Shown in pieces: positions 1 through 9,039 of a stretch of DNA of 64,000 nt. A program made the position numbers and the translations under genes. Source of the DNA: Rhizohabitans arisaemae (lineage in GTDB: Bacteria > Actinomycetota > Actinomycetes > Streptosporangiales > Streptosporangiaceae); contig NZ_BLRH01000005.1 of assembly GCF_025996515.1 (NCBI RefSeq), forward strand, positions 48,598-112,597, given 5' to 3'. How positions within the stretch are numbered: the first letter of the stretch is position 1; every line of letters starts with the position of its first letter. The notes beneath the pieces were generated by a model, which saw only the letters and a list, made by a program, of their open reading frames with translations, was not told where the DNA came from and did not search any database.

Positions 1-613
1 CGCTCGGCACCAGCCCGAACGCGGTGAGCGCGCTGTAGCGCCCGCCGACGTTTGGGTCGGCGAGCACGACCAGGTAGCCGGCCCGCTCGGCCTCCTCCTC
101 CAAGGGGGAACCCGGGTCCGTGACCACCACGATGCGGTCCGCGGGGTCGATCCCCGCGTCGCGGAACGCCTGCTCGTAGATCCGCCGGTGGCTGTCGGTC
201 TCGACGGTCCCGCCGCTCTTGCTGGAGACGACCAGGACCGTGCGGTCCAGGCGGTCGGCCAGCGCACGCCGTACCTGCCCCGGGTCGGTGGTGTCGACCA
301 CGGTGAGGGGGACGCCCTCGGTGGCGCAGATCACCTCGGGGGCCAGGGAGGAACCCCCCATCCCGGACAGGACCACGTGGTCCAGCCCGCGATTGGCCTC
401 CTTCACCCGGTCGAGCACCGGCAGCAGGTCGCGCGAGGTCTGCGCGAGGTCGATCCAGCCGAGCCGGATCGCGGCCTCCGCTTGGGCCGCCGGACCCCAC
501 AGCGTCGGATCCCCGGCGGCGAGGGCCGACGGCACCCCGTCGGCGGCGAGTCGCCCTACGGCCTTCGCGGCGCCCTCCGCCAGGTCCGCGTCACCGATGT
601 TGATCTCGACCAT
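1..613 (-). CDS. pgi: glucose-6-phosphate isomerase (partial, C-terminus beyond window edge)
   Basis: About 204 N-terminal residues are visible, starting at the ATG at 613; the rest lies left of the window. It interconverts glucose-6-phosphate and fructose-6-phosphate in the cytosol. Sugar-isomerase (SIS) fold motifs are visible: SGMGGSSLAPE near residue 88, SSKSGGTVET near 130 and PNVGGRYSAL near 190. The start lies 2 nt after the transaldolase stop, so translation is probably coupled. With tkt and tal it forms a non-oxidative pentose phosphate/glycolysis operon. In related actinobacteria zwf, opcA and pgl often follow; that cannot be seen here. Confidence 0.93.
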   Translation of the reverse strand, partial: MVEINIGDADLAEGAAKAVGRLAADGVPSALAAGDPTLWGPAAQAEAAIRLGWIDLAQTSRDLLPVLDRVKEANRGLDHVVLSGMGGSSLAPEVICATEGVPLTVVDTTDPGQVRRALADRLDRTVLVVSSKSGGTVETDSHRRIYEQAFRDAGIDPADRIVVVTDPGSPLEEEAERAGYLVVLADPNVGGRYSALTAFGLVPS

Positions 614-615
614 GG

Positions 616-1746
616 TCAGGCCTTCTCCAGCTCCGAGGAGACGGTGTCGAGCAGCTCTTTCCACGAGACCTCGAACTTGTCGACGCCCTCGTCCTCCAGG
701 ACCCGCACCACGTCGGCGTAGGAGACGCCCAGGGCCTCCAGGTCGGCGAGGACCTGTCGGGACTGCTCGTAGGTGCCGTGCACCGTGTCGCCGGTGATCT
801 GGCCGTGGTCGGCAACCGCGTCGATCGTCGGCTCCGGCATGGTGTTGACGGTGCCCCGCACCACCAGGTCGTCCACGTACATGGTGTCCCGGTAGGCCGG
901 GTCCTTGACGCCGGTCGACGCCCAGAGCGGACGCTGCGGACGGGCCCCCGCCTCCGCCAGCGCCGTCCAGCGCGGTGTGGAGAACCGCTCCTCGTACAGT
1001 TCGAAGGCCAGGCGCGCGTTGGCCACCGCGGCCTTGCCGCGCAGCGTCCGCACCTGAACGGTGCGCGGGCTCGGCGCGGCGAAGCCCTCCACGATCGCCT
1101 TGAGGCGCTTGTCCACCTCGGTGTCGACCCGGCTGACGAAGAACGAGGCGACCGAGGCCAGCACGGTGAGGTCGACCCCGTTCGCCTTCGCCCGCTCCAG
1201 GCCGTCCAGGAAGGCGTCGATCACGGCCCCGTACCGCTCCAGGGAGAAGATCAGCGTGACGTTGACGCTGATGCCCTCGGCCAGTACGGCGCTGATCGCG
1301 GGCAGGCCCTCGGCCGTCGCCGGGATCTTGATGAACAGGTTGGGCCGGTCCACGGCCGCCCACAGGGCGCGCGCCTCGGCCACCGTCGCCGCGGTGTCGC
1401 GGGCCAGCCTCGGATCGACCTCGATGGACACCCGCCCGTCGACCCCGCCTGTGGCGTCGTAGACGTGGCGGAGCACGTCGCACGCCTCGCGGATGTCGTG
1501 CGTGGTGATCGCGCGGACCGCCTCCTCCACGGTCGCCCCGGCGAGCCGGAGCTCGTGCAGCTGTGCGTCGTAGGCGTCGCCGGAGCTCAGCGCCTTGGCG
1601 AAGATGGTGGGGTTGGACGTGACCCCGACGACGTGCCTTTTGGAGATCAGCTCGTCGAGGTTGCCGCTGCGCAACCGCTCCCGGCTGATGTCGTCGAGCC
1701 AGATGGACACGCCCTCGTCGGAGAGACGCTTCAGGTTGTCGCTCAT
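616..1746 (-). CDS. tal: transaldolase
   Basis: Cytosolic enzyme of the non-oxidative pentose phosphate pathway that moves a dihydroxyacetone unit from sedoheptulose-7-phosphate to glyceraldehyde-3-phosphate. It has 376 residues, the usual size of the actinobacterial long form. Visible signatures are [12 protein letters not shown] at 41-52 and [12 protein letters not shown] near 136-147, where Lys140 is the expected Schiff-base lysine. The ATG at 1746 follows tkt by about 117 nt and the stop is 2 nt before pgi. The tkt-tal-pgi order is the normal actinobacterial arrangement. Confidence 0.96.
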   Translation of the reverse strand: MSDNLKRLSDEGVSIWLDDISRERLRSGNLDELISKRHVVGVTSNPTIFAKALSSGDAYDAQLHELRLAGATVEEAVRAITTHDIREACDVLRHVYDATGGVDGRVSIEVDPRLARDTAATVAEARALWAAVDRPNLFIKIPATAEGLPAISAVLAEGISVNVTLIFSLERYGAVIDAFLDGLERAKANGVDLTVLASVASFFVSRVDTEVDKRLKAIVEGFAAPSPRTVQVRTLRGKAAVANARLAFELYEERFSTPRWTALAEAGARPQRPLWASTGVKDPAYRDTMYVDDLVVRGTVNTMPEPTIDAVADHGQITGDTVHGTYEQSRQVLADLEALGVSYADVVRVLEDEGVDKFEVSWKELLDTVSSELEKA

Positions 1747-1863
1747 CGTAGGTCCTCAGTTCCCCGCGGCCGGGCCGGGCCGACGGAGGCCGGCTCGGCC
1801 GCTGCAGTGATCTCCGGCCGGCGTGAGGCGGTCACGCCGGCCGCTTGGTCGTCGCTACTTTGT

Positions 1864-3975
1864 TCAGTTTCCGGTTGTCTCGCCCTTATCCGTCCCGAGT
1901 GCGGCCAGACTCGCCTTCGCGGCGGCCACGATGCGGTCCGCGGTGAAGCCGAACTGCTCGAACAGGGTCGCCTGCGGAGCGGAGGCGCCGAAGTGCTCCA
2001 GGCTCACGCATTCCCCGTGCTCGCCGACGAACTCCCGCCAGCCCAGCGCGACGCCGGCCTCCACCGAGACCCGGGCCCGGACCGAGGGGGGCAGGACCGT
2101 CTGCCGGTAGGCGATGTCCTGCTCGTGGAACCATTCGACGCACGGCATGGACACGACCCTGGTGGTGATCTCCTCGGCCTCCAGCCGCTCCCGGGCCGCC
2201 AGGGCGAGGTGGACCTCGCTGCCGGTGGCGATGAGGATCACCGAGGGCTGCCCGTCCGAGGCGTCCTCAAGGACATATCCTCCACGTCCCACTTTATCGA
2301 CATCTGCGGTTCCGGCGTAGGTCGGCAGGTTCTGCCGGGTGAGGCAGAGCGCCGACGGCCGGTCGACGTGCTCGATCGCCTTCTGCCAGGCCGCCGCCGT
2401 CTCGTTCGCGTCCGCCGGCCGGATCACGTCCAGGCCCGGGATCGCCCGGAGCGCCCACAGGTGCTCCACCGGCTGGTGGGTCGGCCCGTCCTCGCCCAGG
2501 CCGATCGAGTCGTGCGTCCAGACGTAGACCACCGGCAGCTTCATCAGCGCGGCGAGCCGGACCGCGGGGCGCATGTAGTCGCTGAACACCAGGAAGGTGC
2601 CGCCGTACGGGCGGGTGCCGCCGTGCAGCGCGATGCCGTTGAGGATCGCCCCCATCCCGTGCTCGCGGATGCCGAAGTGCAGCGTCCGGCCGTACCGGTT
2701 CCCCGGGAACTCCTTGGTCTGGAACTCCTCCGGGATGAACGACGGCTCACCCTTCATCGTGGTGTTGTTGCTCTCCGCCAGGTCCGCGGAGCCGCCCCAC
2801 AGCTCGGGCAGGACCGGCGCGAGCGCGCTCAGCACCTCGCCGGAGGCCTTCCGGGTGGCGACGTCCGCGCCCTCCTTGAAGTGGGGGAACGCCTCGGTCC
2901 AGCCGGCGGGAAGGTGCCGGTGGGAGATCCGGTCGAACTCGGCCGCGCGGTCCGGATGGGCCGCCCGCCACGCCTCGAAGGCCACATTCCACTCGGCGCG
3001 CTCGGCCCTGCCCCGGGCGACGGCGCGGTGGGTGTGCTCGATCACCTCGTCGGGGACGTCGAAGCTCTTGGTGGGGTCCATCCCGAGGACCCGCTTGGTG
3101 GCGGCGACCTCCTCGGCGCCGAGCGCAGAGCCGTGGATCTTGCCGGTGTTCTGCTTGTTCGGCGCGGGCCAGCCGATGATGGTCCTGAGCTTGATCAGGG
3201 ACGGCCGGTCGGTCTCGGCCCGCGCCTCCTCCAGCGCCGCGTACAGCGCCTGCACGTCCTCCTCGTACCGCCCGGTGGCGGTGAAGTCCACGCTTTGCAC
3301 GTGCCAGCCGTACGCCTCGTAGCGCGCGGACACATCCTCGGAGAGCGCGATCTGGGTGTCGTCCTCGATCGAGATGTGGTTGCTGTCGTAGATCACGACC
3401 AGGTTGCCGAGGCGCTGGTGGCCGGCGAGCGAGCTGACCTCGTGGGAGATGCCCTCCTCGATGTCGCCGTCGGAGGCGACGCACCAGATCATGTGGTCGA
3501 ACGGGCTCTCGCCCTCCGGCGCGGAGGGGTCGAACAGGCCGCGCTCGCGGCGGGCGGCCATGGCCATGCCGACCGCGTTGCCGATGCCCTGGCCGAGCGG
3601 CCCGGTGGTGGTCTCCACGCCGACGGTGTGCCCGTACTCGGGGTGCCCGGGGGTGACGCTGCCCCACTGGCGCAGCCTGCTGAGGTCCTCCAGCGTCAGG
3701 CCGTACCCGGCCAGGTAGAGCTGGATGTACAGGGTGAGGCTGGAGTGCCCGCACGACAGGACGAAGCGGTCACGGCCCACCCACTTCGGGTCGGACGGGT
3801 CGTGACGCATGACTCGCTGGAATAGCAGGTATGCGGCCGGGGCAAGGCTCATCGCGGTGCCGGGATGGCCTGAGCCCGCCTTCTCGACGGCATCCATCGC
3901 CAGAGCGCGGACCACGTCGACAGAACGCCTGTCGAGGTCGGTCCACTCCAAGCCTGACACCAGTTCGCTGCTCAA
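1864..3975 (-). CDS. tkt: transketolase
   Basis: Thiamine-diphosphate enzyme that transfers two-carbon ketol units in the pentose phosphate pathway; first gene of the tkt-tal-pgi operon. With the start chosen here it has 703 residues. GSGHPG lies at 34-39, and the diphosphate-binding stretch SDGDIEEG at about 168-175 leads to Asn199. The frame is open further upstream to an ATG at 4086. The TTG at 3975 is preferred because GGAG lies 8 nt before it, the product then begins like other actinobacterial transketolases ([10 protein letters not shown]), and the upstream extension resembles no known domain. The start faces ctaB across a divergent promoter region. Confidence 0.95.
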   Translation of the reverse strand: MSSELVSGLEWTDLDRRSVDVVRALAMDAVEKAGSGHPGTAMSLAPAAYLLFQRVMRHDPSDPKWVGRDRFVLSCGHSSLTLYIQLYLAGYGLTLEDLSRLRQWGSVTPGHPEYGHTVGVETTTGPLGQGIGNAVGMAMAARRERGLFDPSAPEGESPFDHMIWCVASDGDIEEGISHEVSSLAGHQRLGNLVVIYDSNHISIEDDTQIALSEDVSARYEAYGWHVQSVDFTATGRYEEDVQALYAALEEARAETDRPSLIKLRTIIGWPAPNKQNTGKIHGSALGAEEVAATKRVLGMDPTKSFDVPDEVIEHTHRAVARGRAERAEWNVAFEAWRAAHPDRAAEFDRISHRHLPAGWTEAFPHFKEGADVATRKASGEVLSALAPVLPELWGGSADLAESNNTTMKGEPSFIPEEFQTKEFPGNRYGRTLHFGIREHGMGAILNGIALHGGTRPYGGTFLVFSDYMRPAVRLAALMKLPVVYVWTHDSIGLGEDGPTHQPVEHLWALRAIPGLDVIRPADANETAAAWQKAIEHVDRPSALCLTRQNLPTYAGTADVDKVGRGGYVLEDASDGQPSVILIATGSEVHLALAARERLEAEEITTRVVSMPCVEWFHEQDIAYRQTVLPPSVRARVSVEAGVALGWREFVGEHGECVSLEHFGASAPQATLFEQFGFTADRIVAAAKASLAALGTDKGETTGN

Positions 3976-4262
3976 CTCTCGATCTCCGGATCTAGATTGT
4001 GGTTTCGAAGCACGGTTCGCGCCATTGCGGTGTTCCCCCACCTCGGACCTTAACGGTTCCGTCGGTTCACATGGGGCAGGCGGCACAGGAAGGTCCCATT
4101 CGCCAAGATCGGCATAGGGCGCCGGAAGGCCGTTCGGCCCCGGTTCAGGATCCGACCCCTTCGCCGACTACAGTGACTCTCCAAGCGTGGCGTCTGCCAC
4201 GCTCTTCCATGGACCGCTCGTTTCAGAGGTTACGCGTTGACCCCGCACGTATTGGACGCCCC

Positions 4263-5243
4263 GTGACGGTGCTCACCAACAGACCCGCGACCCCCGTCGG
4301 CACGGCGAGTCGCTCGGAGCAGGTCTCCGAGACGGCCGCGGAGCCGGTCGGGCCTCGGTCGTTCGGCGCCACGGTCCGCACCTACGTCGCGCTGACCAAG
4401 CCGCGGATCATCGAACTGCTGCTCATCACCACGCTCCCGGTGATGTTCCTCGCCGCGCGCGGGCTCCCCCCGCTCGGCACCGCCGTCGCCACCCTGGTCT
4501 TCGGCACCCTCTCGGCCGGCAGCGCCAACGTGCTCAACTGCTACATCGACCGGGACATCGACAAGGCCATGCGCCGCACCCGGCGCCGCCCGCTCGCCCG
4601 CGACGTGGTCGAGCCGCGCAACGCGCTGGTCTTCGGCGTCGTCCTCGGGGTGCTCTCCACCCTCGGCCTCGGCCTCGCCGTGAACTGGCTCGCCGCCGGG
4701 CTCTCGCTCGCCGCGATCCTGTTCTACGTCTTCGTCTACTCCATGGTGCTCAAGCGCCGCACCGCCCAGAACGTGGTCTGGGGCGGCATCGCGGGCTGCA
4801 TGCCCGTCATGATCGGCTGGGCGGGGATCACCGGCCGGCTCGACTGGGCCCCGCTCATCCTGTTCGGCGTGGTCTTCTTCTGGACGCCGCCGCACACCTG
4901 GACCCTGGCGATGCGGTACCGGGAGGACTACGCCGCGGCCGCCGTACCGATGCTCCCCGTGGTCGCCGGCGACCGCCGGGTGGTTCTGGAGAGCATCGCC
5001 TACACCTGGGCGACCGTGGCCTGCTCCCTGCTGCTGTGGCCGGTCGCGGGCACCACCCTCTTCTACCCGATCGTCGCCGCGGTGCTCGGCGCGATCTGCC
5101 TCGTCGAGGTCCACCGCCTCCACTTCCGGGTCCGCGCCGGCCTCACCGGCGTCGCGCTCCGCCCGATGCGGTTCTTCCACTGGTCCAACGCCTACCTGGC
5201 CCTGCTGTTCCTCAGCGTCGCCGTCGACGCCCTCCTGACCTGA
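4263..5243 (+). CDS. ctaB: protoheme IX farnesyltransferase (heme O synthase)
   Basis: UbiA-family integral membrane prenyltransferase that attaches farnesyl to heme B to give heme O, the first step toward heme A for the aa3-type cytochrome oxidase. It has 326 residues from the GTG at 4263 and is largely hydrophobic. TKPRIIELL lies near 45-53, and the prenyl-diphosphate motif [19 protein letters not shown] (92 onward) supplies Asn92, Asp96 and Asp100. An in-frame ATG at 4210 would add 17 residues without clear support. A TACAGT hexamer near 4168 may be the -10 element. The product feeds CtaA at 7850-8857. Confidence 0.95.
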   Translation: MTVLTNRPATPVGTASRSEQVSETAAEPVGPRSFGATVRTYVALTKPRIIELLLITTLPVMFLAARGLPPLGTAVATLVFGTLSAGSANVLNCYIDRDIDKAMRRTRRRPLARDVVEPRNALVFGVVLGVLSTLGLGLAVNWLAAGLSLAAILFYVFVYSMVLKRRTAQNVVWGGIAGCMPVMIGWAGITGRLDWAPLILFGVVFFWTPPHTWTLAMRYREDYAAAAVPMLPVVAGDRRVVLESIAYTWATVACSLLLWPVAGTTLFYPIVAAVLGAICLVEVHRLHFRVRAGLTGVALRPMRFFHWSNAYLALLFLSVAVDALLT

Positions 5244-5295
5244 CCTTCCCGGCCGATCGGGCCGGGTGCGCGGCGCCTTCTCGACGGGCGTGGCG

Positions 5296-5643
5296 TCAGG
5301 GGGCCTCGGGCAGGGCTTCGGCGCCTATGGCGCCGGCGGGGGGAATCGGGCGGCGGGGTTCGCGGACGCCGGCGTTGCCGGGGTCGTCGCGGAGGGTGAC
5401 GGTGACCACGGACCAGCGGGGGACCCGGGTGCCGGGGAAGGGGTGCTGGCCGACCACACGGCCGTGGGTGAGCGGCTGGGGGCCGTCGGGGTCGGGACCT
5501 TGGAGGAGCAGGCCGATCTCGTGGCCGGCCAGCCAGGCGTCCAGCGCCTGCATGCCGCGGAAGTCCGGGACCGTGATGTCGGGATCCTCCGTCTTGCCGG
5601 GCTTCCGTCCTTCGCCGTTCGGGGGAGGCCGCGATTCCTGCAC
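5296..5643 (-). CDS. PASTA-domain protein
   Basis: A 115-residue reading frame from a GTG at 5643. The centre reads as one PASTA domain (about residues 23-85): VPDFRGMQALDAWL, GPQPLTHGRVVGQHPFPGT and VVTVTLRDD are the usual PASTA hallmarks. PASTA domains occur in penicillin-binding proteins and Ser/Thr kinases, where they sense cell-wall material, but no kinase, transpeptidase, signal peptide or clear membrane segment is visible here. It may be a small cytosolic stand-alone PASTA protein. It converges with ctaB. No Shine-Dalgarno sequence precedes the GTG, so the start is uncertain. Confidence 0.7.
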   Translation of the reverse strand: MQESRPPPNGEGRKPGKTEDPDITVPDFRGMQALDAWLAGHEIGLLLQGPDPDGPQPLTHGRVVGQHPFPGTRVPRWSVVTVTLRDDPGNAGVREPRRPIPPAGAIGAEALPEAP

Positions 5644-5964
5644 CGTCCATGGTTGTTACACCTGTCCGGAAATTTCAAGCAATAGCACACTTTCGCTATC
5701 GGTGGCTGTCGCGAGACCGGCCGGGTGCCCGCCGGGACGGTCGACCCGGCGATATCCCGCCGCCACCGGCGGAGGTGTCCCCCCCTCGCCTGGCCGGTCC
5801 CGCCGGCGGTACGGACTCAGGCGCCGCCCGTACCCGTGCGGTGGAACCCCTCGCGTCACATCGCGATGGGCCTGCTCTCCGCAGTTGACAGCGGTGTATG
5901 TGGAGAAGGTTCGCGTCGTCGCACCTCCCCAGGACCTCGAGTCCCATCCGACACAGCAGAACAT
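5644..5964. other. intergenic region with no supported gene
   Basis: The 320 bases left of the inverted repeats hold only short open frames on both strands with no recognisable domain, no good ribosome site and typical shadow composition. It carries the 5' flank of the PASTA gene. I see no RNA gene in it. Confidence 0.5.
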
Positions 5965-6038
5965 GACTGAGTGAAATACCTCTCAGTCAAGAGAATCCCC
6001 TTGGCGTAAGGGCATGGCGTCAGAGGTATCCGATACGC
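5965..6038 (+). promoter_or_regulatory. overlapping inverted repeats and leaderless promoter upstream of prsW-like gene
   Basis: Two perfect inverted repeats overlap. GACTGAG (5965-5971) pairs with CTCAGTC (5982-5988), and ATACCTCT (5976-5983) pairs with AGAGGTAT (6022-6029). They share bases 5982-5983, so they could not both form fully. A TACGCT -10-like hexamer at 6033-6038 lies 7 nt before the GTG start, which would give an essentially leaderless mRNA. Because the repeats lie upstream of that predicted start they are more likely DNA operator sites than RNA structure. The role is inferred. Confidence 0.4.
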
Positions 6039-6045
6039 TCGCCTG

Positions 6046-7182
6046 GTGACGAGAGCCGAATCTCGGGCGCTGGACGAAGGGCAGCCCTCCCGCCGGCCGA
6101 GCCGGAGACTGATCGTCGGTCTCGTCGTCGCCGGACTCTGCGCGCTGGTCTCGCTCGGCTTCGACGTGGTCAACGGCGGGGCGGTCAACTTCACCATCGC
6201 GCTGGCGCTCGCCATGGCGCCGGTGCCCCTGCTGCTCGCCGCGGTCCTCGCCCTGGACCGGCTGGAGCCCGAGCCGCGCGGGAATCTGATCTTCGCGTTC
6301 GCCTGGGGCGCCGGGATCGCGGTCCTGGTGGCGGGGCTGCTCAACACCCTCGGGCTGCTCTACCTCGTCAAAGAGGTCGACTTGAACCCCACCCAGGCGC
6401 GCAGCCTGGCCGCCACCTTCGGCGCGCCGGTGGTCGAGGAGACCCTCAAGGGCCTGGTCCTGCTGGGGATGCTCCGCTTCCGCCGCCAGGAACTCGACGG
6501 CCCCACCGACGGGATCATCTACGCCTCGATGGTGGGGCTCGGCTTCGCCATGAGCGAGAACGTCGGCTACTACGCCTCCGCCCTCAACACCGGGGCCGCC
6601 GACCTGGCCGTCACCGTGGTCCTGCGCGGGCTGCTGTCCCCGTTCGCCCATCCGCTCTTCACCTCCCTGATCGGCATCGCGGTCGCCTACGCGGCTCAGC
6701 GTCATGGGCCGATCCGCATCTGGGTGATCGCGGCGGGCTGGGCGGGCGCCATGATCCTGCACGGACTCTGGAACGGGCTCGCCTCCTACGCCGGATACGT
6801 CGGGCTCATCACGGCCTATCTGATCCTGATGGTCATCTTCGTCCTGCTCATCGCGATCGTCATCGCCGAGCGCCGCCGCCTGCTCCGGCTCATCGCCCGT
6901 TACATGCCCGCCTACCAGGGCACCGGGCTGGTCGGCTCGGTGGACCTGTTCATGCTCTCCTCGCTCCGGGCCCGGCGCGAGGCCCGGCAGTGGGCCCGGG
7001 CGCACGGCGGCGTCGCGGCGGCCCGCGCGATGGGCGACTACCAGCAGGCCGCGACCGAGCTGGTCCTCCTCCACCAGCGGCTCGAACGCAAGGTGGTCGA
7101 CCCGCCGGGCTTCTCCGTCCAGCAGAGCGGTCTGCTCCACGCGATGGCCGTGGCCCGCGCCGCGTTCCCGAACGTCGCCTAG
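6046..7182 (+). CDS. PrsW-family intramembrane metalloprotease
   Basis: A 378-residue polytopic membrane protein with about eight hydrophobic helices and a soluble C-terminal tail of about 90 residues. The PrsW catalytic motifs are present in order: VVEETLKG with Glu131-Glu132 and Lys135, FAMSEN with Glu171-Asn172, FAHPLFT with His202, and LHGLWN with His239. In Bacillus, PrsW cleaves the anti-sigma factor RsiW; in actinobacteria the substrates are mostly unknown. An ECF sigma factor with a membrane partner lies about 9 kb away, but no link can be shown. The GTG at 6046 sits just after a TACGCT hexamer. The gene converges with the SanA/YdcF gene, 5 nt apart. Confidence 0.9.
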   Translation: MTRAESRALDEGQPSRRPSRRLIVGLVVAGLCALVSLGFDVVNGGAVNFTIALALAMAPVPLLLAAVLALDRLEPEPRGNLIFAFAWGAGIAVLVAGLLNTLGLLYLVKEVDLNPTQARSLAATFGAPVVEETLKGLVLLGMLRFRRQELDGPTDGIIYASMVGLGFAMSENVGYYASALNTGAADLAVTVVLRGLLSPFAHPLFTSLIGIAVAYAAQRHGPIRIWVIAAGWAGAMILHGLWNGLASYAGYVGLITAYLILMVIFVLLIAIVIAERRRLLRLIARYMPAYQGTGLVGSVDLFMLSSLRARREARQWARAHGGVAAARAMGDYQQAATELVLLHQRLERKVVDPPGFSVQQSGLLHAMAVARAAFPNVA

Positions 7183-7187
7183 GCGGC

Positions 7188-7778
7188 TCAGGGGGCGGAG
7201 GCCAGCGCCGTCGTCAGGGTGGTCTCCGGGGGTCCGGGGAACCGGGGTTCGGAGCGGAGGACCACCGCGTCGAGGAAGCCTTTGCCCGCGGCGAGGAACT
7301 CCCGGGCCGCGTAGCCGTACGTGAGCTCCGGCCACACCCGCGCCGAGTCGTCGCCCACGCCGTACGCCTCGAGGCCCGCGGCGCGGCAGAGCGCGACGGC
7401 CCGGGGGAGGTGGAAGTTCTGGGAGACCACGGTGAGGCGGTGCGCGCCGAAGACCTCCCGGGCCCGGACGCAGGAGTCCCAGGTGTCGAATCCCGCGTAG
7501 TCCAGGACGAGCTTGTGCGCGGGCAGGCCCCGGGCGGTCAGGTAGTCGCGCATGACGGTGGGCTCGTCGTAGTCCTTGCGGCCGTTGTCGCCGGAGAGCA
7601 GGATCGCGCGGACCTTGCCGGTCCGGTAGAGGTCGGCCGCCAGGTCGAGCCGCCTGGCGAGCATCGGCGAGGGGGTTCCGTACGGGATGCCCGCGCCGAG
7701 GACGAGCGCGACGGGGGTGGCGGGGACGGCGGCCGCCGGCCGGGTGTGCGCGGCACCGGTGAGCCAGGCCCAGGTCAT
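7188..7778 (-). CDS. SanA/YdcF-like (DUF218) envelope protein
   Basis: DUF218-type protein: VALVLGAGIPYGTPSP begins the domain, LLSGDNGR follows, then DYAGFDTWDSCVRAREVFG and VVSQNFHLPRA. Relatives such as E. coli SanA act in envelope permeability; biochemistry is poorly known. The ATG at 7778 gives 196 residues but cuts into a hydrophobic helix (AYQASAVLSALALTP) encoded just upstream. No ATG, GTG or TTG occurs in frame before it. The only upstream candidate is a CTG at 7853 overlapping the ctaA stop, which would give 221 residues and a complete N-terminal anchor. The true start is therefore open. The gene lies directly downstream of ctaA. Confidence 0.8.
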   Translation of the reverse strand: MTWAWLTGAAHTRPAAAVPATPVALVLGAGIPYGTPSPMLARRLDLAADLYRTGKVRAILLSGDNGRKDYDEPTVMRDYLTARGLPAHKLVLDYAGFDTWDSCVRAREVFGAHRLTVVSQNFHLPRAVALCRAAGLEAYGVGDDSARVWPELTYGYAAREFLAAGKGFLDAVVLRSEPRFPGPPETTLTTALASAP

Positions 7779-7849
7779 CGGGGTGAGGGCGAGGGCGCTG
7801 AGGACGGCCGACGCCTGGTAGGCGCGGCGGAGGCGGGCGCGTCGGGGGT

Positions 7850-8857
7850 TCAGCCGGACACCGCCTCCGCGAGTGGGCGCGACGGTGCCGCCGCCTCGAC
7901 CGGGTCGCGCTCTCTGAGCAGGTAGACCACCCGCAGGGTGGCGATCCAGACCAGGACCGCGCCGAGCACGTGCAGACCGGCCAGGAACGCGGGCAGCGCG
8001 GTGAAGTACTGCACGTACCCGATCACCCCCTGGCTGAGTTCCACCAGGAACAGGGTGAACGCCGCCTGTCTCGCCCGGCCCGGCGCGTTGCTCACGTGCA
8101 GCGCGAAGAGCAGGGCGAAGGTGAGGCCGGCCACGGCCCAGACGAAGTCGGCGTGGATCCTGGCGACGGTCTCGATGTCGAAGTCGAAGCGGGAGGCCCG
8201 CTCGTCGCCGGAGTGCGGCCCGGTGCCGGTGACGACGGTGCCCGCGAGGAGGAGGCCGAAGACCGCGATGACCAGGACGTGTCCGAGGCGCCGGATGTCC
8301 TGGTGCACGATCCGCCGGGGCGGCCCGTCGCCTTCCCCGGCCCGGACGTACAGCCCGACGCAGGCCGCGATGAGAGCGATCGAGAAGACGAAGTGCATCT
8401 GCACGGTGACCGGGTTGAGGTTGGTGCCGACCACCAGACCCCCCCAGAGCCCCTGGACGGCGACCCCGAGCGGCTGCAGGGACGCCAGGCGGACCAGGGT
8501 ACGGCGGCGCGGGGCCAGTCGGAGCGCGGCGATGAGGGCGGCCACCGCGAAGGCGAGGACGACGAAGGTGAGCAGCCGGTTCCCGAACTCGATCGCCATG
8601 TTGAGCGGCGAATGCTCGGGGTGGGCGACGGGGATGTAGCTGTCGGCCGTGCATCCGGGCCAGGTGGGGCAGCCGAGGCCGGACTTGGAGACCCGCACCA
8701 CGGCACCCGTGACGGTGATCCCGGCGTTGACCACGATCGACCAGAAGGCGATCCGGCGCATGGACTGCGGGGTGGGGTTCCACACGGCGGATCGGATCGC
8801 GAGCCAGAGGGCGACCAGGGGGGCGGCGAGGCGGGTGAGGGTGGGCACGCTCTTCAT
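7850..8857 (-). CDS. ctaA: heme A synthase (COX15/CtaA)
   Basis: Membrane enzyme that oxidises the C8 methyl of heme O to the formyl group of heme A. It has 335 residues and about eight transmembrane helices. Characteristic features are VRVSKSGLGCPTWPGC with the Cys63/Cys69 pair on the outer loop, EFGNRLLT near 90, QMHFVFS, ARIHADF and GLHVLGA, which supply heme-ligand histidines. ATG start at 8857. It completes the CtaB pathway, although ctaB is 2.6 kb away on the other strand. It probably shares a transcript with the SanA/YdcF gene. Confidence 0.95.
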   Translation of the reverse strand: MKSVPTLTRLAAPLVALWLAIRSAVWNPTPQSMRRIAFWSIVVNAGITVTGAVVRVSKSGLGCPTWPGCTADSYIPVAHPEHSPLNMAIEFGNRLLTFVVLAFAVAALIAALRLAPRRRTLVRLASLQPLGVAVQGLWGGLVVGTNLNPVTVQMHFVFSIALIAACVGLYVRAGEGDGPPRRIVHQDIRRLGHVLVIAVFGLLLAGTVVTGTGPHSGDERASRFDFDIETVARIHADFVWAVAGLTFALLFALHVSNAPGRARQAAFTLFLVELSQGVIGYVQYFTALPAFLAGLHVLGAVLVWIATLRVVYLLRERDPVEAAAPSRPLAEAVSG

Positions 8858-8977
8858 GGTAGGGGGAGTGACCGGTGGTCACCGATCCGATCCGGGCGAT
8901 TCCCGGATCCGGATGAATCGGACGTCCCCTCACCGGTTCCGGGGGTGTGTTCCCTGCTTAACCTGGGCGGGTACCGG

Positions 8978-9006
8978 TTGATCCGACAGACGCTATGTGA
9001 CATATT
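8978..9006 (+). promoter_or_regulatory. promoter and palindromic operator of the hydroxyproline operon
   Basis: TTGATC (8978-8983) and CATATT (9001-9006) are spaced by 17 nt like a housekeeping promoter. The perfect palindrome TATGTGACATA (8994-9004) sits across the -10 element, where a bound repressor would block polymerase. The likely ligand-responsive repressor is the FCD-type GntR protein encoded last in this operon, whose family favours T-GT-AC-A palindromes. The sequence elements are seen directly; the pairing with the regulator is inferred. Confidence 0.55.
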
Positions 9007-9039
9007 ACTGTGTGTCGCCTGGAGGGAAGCCGAGGAAGC

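Noticed and set aside
778..3825. 1015-codon plus-strand open frame
   Set aside because: It is the shadow of tal and tkt on the minus strand; its composition is Arg/Gly/Val-rich and it has no domain.
5656..5964. 102-codon minus-strand frame upstream of the PASTA gene
   Set aside because: No recognisable domain, poor start, and the opposite strand is equally open.
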